Positions 24,091-31,478 of a stretch of 31,541 bases of DNA are shown in pieces. Position 1 is the first letter of the stretch, and the number at the start of each line of letters is the position of its first letter. The notes under the pieces were generated by a model that was given only the letters and a program-made list of their open reading frames with translations, made no database searches and was not told the origin of the DNA. The stretch is from an uncultured Bacilli bacterium (GTDB lineage: Bacteria > Bacillota_I > Bacilli_A > RF39 > UBA660), in NCBI GenBank assembly GCA_944359735.1, contig CALVTA010000003.1, positions 1-31,541 of the forward strand, in the 5' to 3' direction. The translations under genes were made by a program, and so were the position numbers.

Positions 24091-25446
24091 TTATTTTCCT
24101 ACACAAAAGTTTGAAAATAACTCATCTAATAGTTCATCACTATAACTTTCACCAGTAATTGAACCTAAAATATCAAATACTTCTTTTAAGTCTATTTCTA
24201 TTATATCAACAGGTTCATCAGCATCTAAACTAACTTTAGCATCTACTAGACTTTTAAGAGCTTGTTTTGCAAGACTTAATTGTCTTTCATTGGCAAGATA
24301 AGTGTAATCATCTTCTTTAATTTCTGATAATTTAAACATACTCTTTATCTCTTCTTTTAATGGTTCGATTCCATCTAGTGTATTAGTATTAGTACTTACA
24401 ATATGTTTAAAGTCTAACTTAGATTTATCTATTTTACTTGATAAATCATTTTTATTTAAAACGATAATAGGATTTTTATCTTTTACTTTATCTAAGATGA
24501 ACTTATCATTTTCAGTTAATTCCTCACTAGAATTTAATACAACTATAATAAGATTAGCATTATCTATTAAAGATAGACTTTTCTCTACCCCTATTTTTTC
24601 GGCTAAGTTATCTGTATCTCTTATACCCGCTGTATCGATTAATGATAATTCTATTCCATCAAAGATAATACTTCCTTCAACGATATCTCTTGTTGTTCCT
24701 TCAATATTGGTAACAATAGCTTTATCTTCTTTTAAAAATCTATTTAAGATACTACTCTTTCCAACATTTGGTCTACCTATAATAATAGTTTTTATACCAT
24801 TTTTGATAATTTGTCTTTCTTCTGATTTTTTTACTAAGTTTTGTAAGTCTTTTTCAAGATCAGTTATTACTTTTTTTAATTCTTTCTTAGTAACTTCTTC
24901 AATGTCATAATATTCAGGATAATCTATGTTAACTTCTATATTAGCTAAAACATGCTTTAATTTATTTCTAAAACTTTGAATATATTTTTTTAAAGAACCT
25001 TCTAGTGAAGATAAAGCTAATTTTCTACTTTTTTCAGTTCTACTATCTATTAAATCCATTACTGATTCAGCTTGGGTTAAATCAATGCGTCCATTAAGAA
25101 AAGCTCTTTTTGTAAATTCTCCTGCTTCTGCTTGTCTTCCACCTTGTTCTATTAATAAATCGAGAATACTAAGAGTTGTGGCAATGCCACCATGACAATT
25201 TATTTCAACAATATCTTCTCTAGTAAAGGTTTTAGGAGCTTTCATTACAGTTACTAAAACTTCATCTATATCTTCTTTTCCATTATTAATAAAACCATAG
25301 TTTATGGTATGAGACTCTACTTCAGTTAAATCTTTACCTCTAAATATTCTATTTACTAAAGATATAGAATCAGTACCACTTACTCTTATAATAGAAATGG
25401 CTCCTACTCCCAATTTTGTTGCTATTGCTACTATTGTATCAGACAT
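24091..25446 (-). CDS. mnmE: tRNA modification GTPase MnmE (TrmE)
   Basis: K+-activated GTPase that works with MnmG on tRNA wobble uridine. The N-terminal folate-binding domain (about 1-118) ends with GEFTKRAFLNGRIDLTQAESV. A helical domain surrounds the G domain: GRPNVGKSS (P-loop), IEGTTRD, DTAGIRD and NKND. The C-terminal CVGK is the conserved CxGK motif. Length is 451 residues, normal. The AGAGGAG site supports the start. The transcript probably begins at the promoter near 25853 and passes through a decayed small gene. Confidence 0.98.
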   Translation of the reverse strand: MSDTIVAIATKLGVGAISIIRVSGTDSISLVNRIFRGKDLTEVESHTINYGFINNGKEDIDEVLVTVMKAPKTFTREDIVEINCHGGIATTLSILDLLIEQGGRQAEAGEFTKRAFLNGRIDLTQAESVMDLIDSRTEKSRKLALSSLEGSLKKYIQSFRNKLKHVLANIEVNIDYPEYYDIEEVTKKELKKVITDLEKDLQNLVKKSEERQIIKNGIKTIIIGRPNVGKSSILNRFLKEDKAIVTNIEGTTRDIVEGSIIFDGIELSLIDTAGIRDTDNLAEKIGVEKSLSLIDNANLIIVVLNSSEELTENDKFILDKVKDKNPIIVLNKNDLSSKIDKSKLDFKHIVSTNTNTLDGIEPLKEEIKSMFKLSEIKEDDYTYLANERQLSLAKQALKSLVDAKVSLDADEPVDIIEIDLKEVFDILGSITGESYSDELLDELFSNFCVGK

Positions 25447-25527
25447 TTTTCTTTTCTCCTCTTCTTATTTTGTTTTTTGTTTAACTTAGTCCTAAAGCTT
25501 TTTACTCTATTGTTGATAAATTATTAT

Positions 25528-25820
25528 TTAAGGTACTAAATCTAGACTTGGAAGTTCTTTTATATTCCTTATATCATAATTATGAGGATTTTCATAGACT
25601 TTAAAACTTAAAATCTTTGTTTCTTCTTTATCATCTTCATAATGATTATAGTTTTGAAGAAAGCTTCTCACAGCCTTTATATAGTTATTTAATTCTTCTA
25701 TATTAGTTGCTAAAGATATATTTTCATTTTCTTTCTGAAAAACCTATATAATTTTGAACTCTATTAAACTTTGGTAAAGCTTTTAATTTATTTTGTATTT
25801 TCTATTATTAAATATTGCAT
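25528..25820 (-). pseudogene. Decayed small gene between jag and mnmE
   Basis: On the minus strand an ATG at 25820, with AAGGAAAAGAGAG upstream, opens a frame that stops after 10 codons (MQYLIIENTK). A second frame (about 25798-25730) continues with NKLKALPKFNRVQNYIGF, and a third carries about 67 protein-like codons including ELNNYIKAVRSFLQNYNHY to a TAA at 25530-25528. Each switch is by one base near homopolymer runs. Joined, they would give a charged protein of about 97 residues. I do not recognise the family. Two sequencing errors could also explain it. Confidence 0.6.
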
Positions 25821-25852
25821 ATAATACTCTCTTTTCCTTTTTCAGTCTTATT

Positions 25853-25881
25853 ATTATATTGATATTTTTTTAGACTGTAAA
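25853..25881 (-). promoter_or_regulatory. Promoter upstream of the decayed gene and mnmE-mnmG-rsmG
   Basis: TTTACA (25881-25876), 17 nt, and perfect TATAAT (25858-25853) on the minus strand, just after the jag terminator. It probably served the decayed gene and now feeds mnmE. Confidence 0.75.
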
Positions 25882-25923
25882 GATTAAAGAAGGAAAGTTT
25901 TTTAATTGGTCAAAATTTTACAA

Positions 25924-25970
25924 AAGAACCTAATCGCGGGGCTTTATAACAACGCAGCGATTAGGTTCTT
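25924..25970 (-). terminator. Terminator with 5' arm inside jag coding sequence
   Basis: A perfect 14-bp stem pairs 25924-25937 with 25957-25970 across a 19-nt loop. The upstream arm encodes jag codons for the conserved EEPNRC segment and the downstream arm begins at the stop codon. On the minus strand the stem ends in TTCTT followed by TTGT, a short U tract. Confidence 0.75.
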
Positions 25971-26541
25971 CTCCTACACTTTCAGTATAAACATATTTAT
26001 CATTACTTAAAATATTATGAACAAGACGTCTTTGATATGAGTTCATTGAGTCCATTTTTACTTCTACTTTTGTTTCTTTTACTTCTTTTGCTAATTTTTT
26101 AGCAAGAGATTCTATTTTCTTATCATTTCTTTTTTTATAATCATTAACATCTATAAAAAATTGATAATTGTTACTATTTATTTCTTTAGCTAAAATTGCA
26201 TTTATTATAATTGTTAAAGCTTTTAAATTCTTACCATCTTTACCTATTAATAAAGCATCATTAGTAGAATATAAACGATATGTTGGAGTATCATTATTAA
26301 CTGTTATTTCTATTTCTACATCAAAGCCCATATCTTTTAAAAGACTCTTTATTATTTTTTTTAGATACTCTTTTACTTCCCTTTTTTCTAATACTTCTAT
26401 TTCTATTTTTTTTGATAAAAGTGTTTTCTTTTCTTCTTTAATATTTATTATTAAATTTTCTTCTAGTTCTTGTAAATCTATTTTAGCTTTAGATACTGCT
26501 TCTTCATAATTTTTGCCAGTATAACTGTGTTTACTTAGCAT
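25930..26541 (-). CDS. khpB: RNA-binding protein Jag / KhpB (SpoIIIJ-associated)
   Basis: RNA-binding regulator linked with YidC and with cell elongation in Gram-positive bacteria. Domains: Jag-N (about 1-50, YTGKNYEEAVSKA), KH (about 60-130, with GKDGKNL), and R3H (about 140-203, with SYQRRLVHNIL and the end PNRCVVIKP). Length is 203 residues. The ATG lies inside the last codons of yidC (11-nt overlap), the usual spoIIIJ-jag coupling. Confidence 0.96.
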   Translation of the reverse strand: MLSKHSYTGKNYEEAVSKAKIDLQELEENLIINIKEEKKTLLSKKIEIEVLEKREVKEYLKKIIKSLLKDMGFDVEIEITVNNDTPTYRLYSTNDALLIGKDGKNLKALTIIINAILAKEINSNNYQFFIDVNDYKKRNDKKIESLAKKLAKEVKETKVEVKMDSMNSYQRRLVHNILSNDKYVYTESVGEEPNRCVVIKPRD

Positions 26542-27460
26542 GTTTTTCCATCCCCTTCATTACGACAATATTTTGAACAATAGCAAAGATATTACCTACT
26601 GACCAATAAATACCCAATGCAGATGGCATAAAGAAAGCTGTTATTATAATTATCACACTCATCATAATAGGCATCATCTTCATTGATGGATCACTTGCAC
26701 TATTACTTGTTGTTTTAAACATAAAAATAGTTGATGCACCAATTATTAGAAGAAGAATTATATACATATAGAAAGTTTCACTTGAAAATCCTACTAATGG
26801 AGTTGTTCCTAATTGAATTCCTATAAAGTTTTCTTCAAATATTGCTGGTACTCTGTTAATAGCTTCTAGGAATGCAAATAATAATGGTAATTGAATAAAG
26901 GAAATTAAACAACTTGTTAAGGGGTTAAAATTGTATTTTTTATAAACCATCATCATTTCTTGATTTTGTCTTAACATAGAATCTTGATCAGTTTTTCCTT
27001 CGTATTTCTTTTTTATTCTTTCCAATTCAGGAGTTGCTTTTTTCATCATTTCACTCTGAACTGCCATTTTTCTTGTAAATGGAAATAATATTAATCTTAT
27101 TATAATTGTTATGATTATAATGCTAAGGGCGAAAGAACCTATATATTTACCTAATGTTAAAATTAAAAATGCTAAGGGTTTAACAAAAATTCCTGTCCAT
27201 AGTCCATCGTATTCTGTTGATGTTGGAGTAAATTCAGTACATTTTGGCAAATCTTTTAATTTTACACCATTTTCCTTATATAATTTTCTTGTTTGTTCAT
27301 TTTCTGGCTGACAAAGAATATTTTCTGTTAATGATTGACCTGTCTCCGGATTTTGAACTGCTTTATTATCTTTATCTACTAAAGTTGTTGTACATCCTGT
27401 TGCTAGAAATAGTAACATTACTACAATGATGATTTTTGATTTTATTTTTCTTTTCTTCAT
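26531..27460 (-). CDS. yidC: Membrane protein insertase YidC (SpoIIIJ/OxaA type)
   Basis: Inserts and folds membrane proteins, alone or with SecYEG. An N-terminal lipoprotein signal has the lipobox LATGC (cleavage before Cys23), then an extracellular segment of about 70 residues and five predicted membrane helices. SFALSIIIITIIIRLILFPF carries the conserved hydrophilic-groove arginine, followed by the coiled region KKATPELERIKKKYEGK. Length is 309 residues, somewhat longer than Bacillus SpoIIIJ. It follows rnpA by 10 nt in the origin-proximal unit. Confidence 0.97.
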   Translation of the reverse strand: MKKRKIKSKIIIVVMLLFLATGCTTTLVDKDNKAVQNPETGQSLTENILCQPENEQTRKLYKENGVKLKDLPKCTEFTPTSTEYDGLWTGIFVKPLAFLILTLGKYIGSFALSIIIITIIIRLILFPFTRKMAVQSEMMKKATPELERIKKKYEGKTDQDSMLRQNQEMMMVYKKYNFNPLTSCLISFIQLPLLFAFLEAINRVPAIFEENFIGIQLGTTPLVGFSSETFYMYIILLLIIGASTIFMFKTTSNSASDPSMKMMPIMMSVIIIITAFFMPSALGIYWSVGNIFAIVQNIVVMKGMEKHAK

Positions 27461-27470
27461 ATAATGCTCC

Positions 27471-27797
27471 TTACTTAATTTTATCTAATAAATATTGTAA
27501 GCTGTTTGATAGTTCTTGATAATTTAGTTTTAAACAGCTATTTCTTATTATTATAATACAATTATAGTTTTTTTCATAGTTTTTGTTATAGTTTCTTATA
27601 ATTGCCCTAACTTTTCTTTTTAAATTATTTCTAATATGAGCCTTCCCTACTTTCTTAGGAACGGTTATTCCATATTTAGTAGGAGAATCTTTCTTTTCTT
27701 TAAAAAAGATTACGAAGTTATAGTTTTTAATCTTTTTACCTGTTTCTATTACTTCATCAAAGACTCTACTTTCTTTTACTATGTACTTCTTGTTCAT
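27471..27797 (-). CDS. rnpA: Ribonuclease P protein component
   Basis: Protein subunit of RNase P that aids 5' maturation of tRNA. The RNR signature RIRNNLKRKVRAIIRNY lies at about residues 54-70 (allowing for numbering), with VPKKVGKAH before it. Length is 108 residues, normal. It lies between rpmH and yidC as in nearly all bacteria. A short hairpin-plus-T-run precedes it and may reduce its expression relative to rpmH. Confidence 0.97.
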   Translation of the reverse strand: MNKKYIVKESRVFDEVIETGKKIKNYNFVIFFKEKKDSPTKYGITVPKKVGKAHIRNNLKRKVRAIIRNYNKNYEKNYNCIIIIRNSCLKLNYQELSNSLQYLLDKIK

Positions 27798-27816
27798 CTA
27801 ATCACGTCCTAAAGTT

Positions 27817-27839
27817 AAAAAAACACTGCAAAAACAGTG
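27817..27839 (-). terminator. Attenuator-like terminator between rpmH and rnpA
   Basis: A 5-bp stem CACTG/CAGTG with a 6-nt loop (27824-27839) is followed by seven T residues on the minus strand. The stem is short, so partial termination is more likely than complete. Confidence 0.6.
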
Positions 27840-27843
27840 AATT

Positions 27844-27972
27844 TTATTTTACTAATTCTTTGCGTCCCTTCTTACGACGACTATTTAAAATATTACCAGC
27901 ACTTGCTTTACGTGCGAAGAATCCATGCTTCTTTGCTCTTCTTCTTTGGTTTGGTTGATATGTTCTTTTCAT
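27844..27972 (-). CDS. rpmH: 50S ribosomal protein L34
   Basis: Very basic 42-residue ribosomal protein starting MKRTYQPNQRRRAKKHGFF and ending with a RRKKGRKEL tail, diagnostic for L34 (usually 44 residues). The ATG at 27972 has a GGAGGTG site. An in-frame upstream start at 28032 would fall on the -35 box of the promoter and is rejected. It is the first gene of rpmH-rnpA-yidC-jag. Confidence 0.97.
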   Translation of the reverse strand: MKRTYQPNQRRRAKKHGFFARKASAGNILNSRRKKGRKELVK

Positions 27973-28002
27973 TATAACACCTCCAGACTTGAAATCTACA
28001 TT

Positions 28003-28032
28003 ATTATAATAGGTAGTGCATACCTTTGTCAA
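28003..28032 (-). promoter_or_regulatory. Strong promoter of rpmH-rnpA-yidC-jag
   Basis: Perfect TTGACA (28032-28027), 18 nt, and perfect TATAAT (28008-28003) on the minus strand. The spacer contains the inverted repeat AGGTA-tgcac-TACCT (28011-28025). Confidence 0.88.
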
Positions 28033-28149
28033 GGAATTATTTTAACGACTTCTACCTTTTTTTCTTTGTACTCATTTGTATCATTATTATTATAATTAAA
28101 GATAATTCGCCGAAGTTTGACAGTTTTAGTATTTGATAATTTTGAAACG

Positions 28150-28174
28150 GCCCTTATAGTATAAGGCTTTTTTT
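28150..28174 (+). terminator. Read-in-blocking terminator at the left IS end
   Basis: CCTTAT/ATAAGG with a 3-nt loop, plus a G-C pair past one bulged C, followed by seven T residues (28168-28174). It lies between the left end and the transposase promoter, with no upstream plus-strand gene in sight, so its probable job is to stop external transcription entering the transposase gene. Confidence 0.7.
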
Positions 28175-28198
28175 ATGTCAAATTTTTCTATTTTTATG

Positions 28199-28227
28199 TT
28201 GTATATCTTTGTATATCGTATTATAAT
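28199..28227 (+). promoter_or_regulatory. Transposase promoter
   Basis: TTGTAT (28199-28204), 17 nt, and perfect TATAAT (28222-28227). The ATG follows 19 nt later after AGGATGTGAT. Confidence 0.7.
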
Positions 28228-28246
28228 CATATTAGGATGTGATTAT

Positions 28247-30073
28247 ATGTTTCTTAAACAAAGTAAAAGTCATAATAGAATATATCTTTCTTTTGTCCAA
28301 GGTTATAGAGATGAATATGGCAAAATAAAACATAGAACTATTAAAAAGATAGGTTACCTCGATGAATTAGAAAAACAATTTGATAACCCTATTGAACATT
28401 TTAAAAATATCGCCCAAGAAAAAAATAACAATGAAATAATTGAATATACCATCAAAAATCTTAATACAAAAACTATTGATGAAAATGTTAGTTCTAAAAA
28501 TCTTGGGTATATTGTATTAAAGAAAATTTATAAAGAACTACAAATAGACAACTTTCTTAGTAATGAACAAAAAAAATTAAAAATAAAATATGATTTAAAT
28601 AAAATATTTGAATTACTAATCTTTTCTAGAATATTATTTCCTGCAAGTAAAAATGAAACATTTAATAACAAAGATGTCTTCTTCGAAAAATTTGATTTTT
28701 CATTAAAAGACTTATATAGAAGTTTAGACTATTTTAATGGTTTTAAAGATAATATTTTAAAATTAATTTGGGATAATACAAAAGATAAATATAATAGAGA
28801 TACATCTATTTCTTATTATGATACTACAAATTATTATTTTGAAATATCTTATAATGATGAAGATTTGATTGATGAAAATGGTACTATTTTAGAAAAAGGT
28901 TATAGAAAGAAAGGCCCATCAAAAGAACACAGAAAAACTCCAATTATAAGTATGGGACTATTAATGGATAAAATTGGTATTCCCCTTTCTTATGATTTAT
29001 TCCCAGGTAATGAGTCTGAAAAACTACAAATGAGACCTGCTTTAAATTCTACTAAAGCAAAGTATGGAATTGAGAGAACTATAATTGTCGCTGATCGTGG
29101 ACAAAATACTAGTGATAACTTAGTATTTATTGCCGGTAAAAATGATGATGACCATACTAATCATGATGGTTATGTATATGGTCAAAGTATTATTGGGGCT
29201 GATAAAGAATTTAAAACATGGGCTATATCACAAGATGGTTTTATTAATGATTATGTTTATGATGAAGATGGAAATCTAGTTACTTATAAAGAAAGAATTG
29301 AAGATGAAAATGGGAAACTTCTAAGATATGAAGAAAAGCCTGTTATCTTTAAGCATAAATCTAGAGTCTATGCTAAAAAAGTTAAAATTAAAAAAGATAA
29401 CAAAAGAAAAGTTAATTTTACCATCTACCAAAAACAAATGATTTACTACTCTAAACAGTATGCTGATAGACAAAAACATGAAAGAGAAAATGCTGTTAAG
29501 AAAGCGAAAGATTTAATTGAAAACCCAGGAAAATATACTCAAGCCGCTTCTTATGGCTGTACTAAATATATTAATAACATTAGATTTGATGAAGAAACTG
29601 GCGAAATTCCTAAAGGTCTTGAACTATCACTTAAACTAGATAAGATTAAAGAAGAAGAAAAATTTGATGGCTATTATTCTATTGTTACTAGTGAAAAAAA
29701 TTTATCTGATAAAGAAATCAGAGATATTTATAAAGGTTTATGGAAAATTGAAGAATCCTTTAAAATAACTAAATCGAATTTAGAAACTAGACCTGTATAT
29801 GTTTGGACTAAAGAACATATAGAAGCTCATTTTCTTACTTGTTTTATCTCTCTCGTTATTATTAGATTATTAGAGTATAAAACCAATAGAAAATATTCTA
29901 CTAGAAAAATGATTGATTCACTTAAAAAATTTAATAGTATTAATATAGAGCATGATATATACTTACAAAATTTTTATAATGATATTATTAATGATTTTGA
30001 GAAAATATTTGATATCAGCTTATCCAGAAAATATCTTACATTATCCGAAATTAAAAAAAATTTAAATTTTTGA
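28247..30073 (+). CDS. IS1634/IS4-family DDE transposase
   Basis: Catalyses cut-and-paste movement of the element. Counting from ATG 28247 (608 residues), the DDE residues are probably Asp192 (ISYYDTTNYYFE), Asp283 (IIVADRGQNTSDN) and Glu502 (YKGLWKIEESFKI, with the R-rich follow-up NLETRPVYVW). The N-terminal segment with the YGKIKHRTIKKIGY motif is the usual start of IS1634-like enzymes. A frame extension back to 28175 would cross the promoter and ribosome-binding site, so ATG 28247 is chosen. The reading frame is intact, so the element may be active. It is followed by a strong terminator. Confidence 0.9.
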   Translation: MFLKQSKSHNRIYLSFVQGYRDEYGKIKHRTIKKIGYLDELEKQFDNPIEHFKNIAQEKNNNEIIEYTIKNLNTKTIDENVSSKNLGYIVLKKIYKELQIDNFLSNEQKKLKIKYDLNKIFELLIFSRILFPASKNETFNNKDVFFEKFDFSLKDLYRSLDYFNGFKDNILKLIWDNTKDKYNRDTSISYYDTTNYYFEISYNDEDLIDENGTILEKGYRKKGPSKEHRKTPIISMGLLMDKIGIPLSYDLFPGNESEKLQMRPALNSTKAKYGIERTIIVADRGQNTSDNLVFIAGKNDDDHTNHDGYVYGQSIIGADKEFKTWAISQDGFINDYVYDEDGNLVTYKERIEDENGKLLRYEEKPVIFKHKSRVYAKKVKIKKDNKRKVNFTIYQKQMIYYSKQYADRQKHERENAVKKAKDLIENPGKYTQAASYGCTKYINNIRFDEETGEIPKGLELSLKLDKIKEEEKFDGYYSIVTSEKNLSDKEIRDIYKGLWKIEESFKITKSNLETRPVYVWTKEHIEAHFLTCFISLVIIRLLEYKTNRKYSTRKMIDSLKKFNSINIEHDIYLQNFYNDIINDFEKIFDISLSRKYLTLSEIKKNLNF

Positions 30074-30099
30074 AAATAAGCTCGGATATACAACATTTA

Positions 30100-30142
30100 A
30101 AAAATGAGGAAACCTATATAGAATAAGGGGTTCCTCATTTTT
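30100..30142 (+). terminator. Terminator at the right IS end
   Basis: A 12-bp perfect stem (30100-30111 with 30131-30142) has a 19-nt loop; the 3' arm supplies the five-T tract directly before the right inverted end. The A-rich 5' arm means it could also act on the minus strand. Confidence 0.8.
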
Positions 30143-30219
30143 ACTGTCAAAGTCAAGTTATCATATTTATTCACGTTTGACAATATGTTTTTTTCTTTTT
30201 TTGCTCGTTTTTAATGAAT

Positions 30220-31449
30220 TTATAACGCAATTTCTAAAGTATCTTGTAACTTTTCTTTAAATTCTTTTCTTTTTTCTTTTGAGTGTATAGTTTCTATTTT
30301 AAATGAATCGCCAAACAATTCTTTTCCTTTGTAGATAGCCTCCCAGTCGTTTGGTGTCTTTAAAATAAAGGTTGTAATATCTTTATAAAGATTATCATTA
30401 TTTTCTAAAATCTTTTTTAATTGAAATAACATTTTAGGTATTTCCTTATATGTTGGATCATAGCTTAAAGAATAATACCTTTTTACTATGTCATACATTT
30501 CATCACTACTAGTAAAAACTTTTCCAGATAATATAGTTGCTACTTGTTCAAATTTTAAATTAATAAATAATTCATTATTATTATTTAACTTTTCTTCAAA
30601 TTTATTAAAAATCATACTAGAATTTTTAAGATTACTTTCTTTAGGGTGCGTATAGTGTTGTGTCATTTTTATATTTACACCATGTCCCATTAAAATAGCT
30701 AGTTCTTTTTCAGTTAAATATTTATTCTCATGGTATTCAGCAGTACACCAACTGTGTCTTAACCCATGTGGTGTAACTTCACCTAATGCGTTTTTATCTC
30801 TAAAATCACACCAAATTTTATATGGTGTATCAGGGTGCATTATTTTACCAAATCTACTTAATAACATATTATCAGGTGGAACATAGTCTTTACCGTACCT
30901 TTCTACAAATTTATTAATTAATTCTTCACGGTATTTTAAATATACTTTAGCAATATTTATAACAAATGGTGGTAACGTAATCACACGTTCGCCATTTTCT
31001 GTTTTTGTTTCTTTTTCATAAGTAGTACCTTTTCGTTTAGTACTAACTACATTATGACGAACAGTAATTGTATTGTTTTCAAAGTTAAAATCTTCTACGT
31101 GTAATCCGACTAGTTCGCCTTTTCGTACACCAGAACATACAAGAATAGCAATAACGTATTTATCTCTAATGTTTTCGTCTTTTAATTTATCTAAAACATT
31201 ATACATTTCTTCTAAATCATAAATTTTAGTTGTTTTTGTTTTAAATTTTGGTGGCTTTATATTTTTCATGGGGTTACGTTCTATACCGTTCCAGTCTTTA
31301 CAAATATTAAAGAAAAGATTAACAACATTATAAATACTATTTTGATATTTAGTAGAAATCATTTTATTAGGATTAGTTTTATTTGGAGTTTCTTTTAAGC
31401 CATTAACAAAGGCTTGCAAATCATCTGTTTTATTTTCCATTTCTTGCAT
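30220..31449 (-). CDS. Tyrosine integrase, probably missing its N-terminus
   Basis: Phage/ICE-type site-specific recombinase. Catalytic residues are all visible: Arg109 (CSGVRKGEL), His228-x2-Arg231 (TPHGLRHSW), His256 (LMGHG) and Tyr266 (QHYTH). A core-binding domain precedes them but starts abruptly (TDDLQAFVNGL) within the first dozen residues. The arm-binding and first core-binding helices seen in integrases of about 380-400 aa are absent. No Shine-Dalgarno precedes the ATG, and the frame is open a further nine codons without a start. After Tyr266 comes an unusual extension of about 140 residues, helical and charged, with no recognised domain. It may be a remnant of an integrated element. 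Confidence 0.85.
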   Translation of the reverse strand: MQEMENKTDDLQAFVNGLKETPNKTNPNKMISTKYQNSIYNVVNLFFNICKDWNGIERNPMKNIKPPKFKTKTTKIYDLEEMYNVLDKLKDENIRDKYVIAILVCSGVRKGELVGLHVEDFNFENNTITVRHNVVSTKRKGTTYEKETKTENGERVITLPPFVINIAKVYLKYREELINKFVERYGKDYVPPDNMLLSRFGKIMHPDTPYKIWCDFRDKNALGEVTPHGLRHSWCTAEYHENKYLTEKELAILMGHGVNIKMTQHYTHPKESNLKNSSMIFNKFEEKLNNNNELFINLKFEQVATILSGKVFTSSDEMYDIVKRYYSLSYDPTYKEIPKMLFQLKKILENNDNLYKDITTFILKTPNDWEAIYKGKELFGDSFKIETIHSKEKRKEFKEKLQDTLEIAL

Positions 31450-31478
31450 GGTAAAATTATAAACTGGAGGTGTATTTC

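Larger units (their letters stand above)
28116..30151 (+). mobile_element. IS1634/IS4-like insertion sequence
   Basis: A transposase gene sits between short inverted ends: TTTGACAGT at 28116-28124 and its complement ACTGTCAAA at 30143-30151. Further in, both ends hold a related CCCTTAT-containing stretch (28151-28157; complement side 30123-30129), extending the resemblance. The span is 2036 bp. Each end also contains a hairpin terminator. No matching target-site duplication is visible in the flanks (CCGAAG on the left, GTCAAG on the right), so exact ends are uncertain. Confidence 0.7.

Noticed and set aside
27973..28032. Longer L34 protein starting at 28032
   Set aside because: It would start on the -35 box of the rpmH promoter; L34 begins at MKRTYQPN.
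28175..28246. Upstream ATG extending the transposase by 24 residues
   Set aside because: The extension runs through a consensus promoter and ribosome-binding site, begins directly after a terminator, and encodes a hydrophobic stretch foreign to the family.
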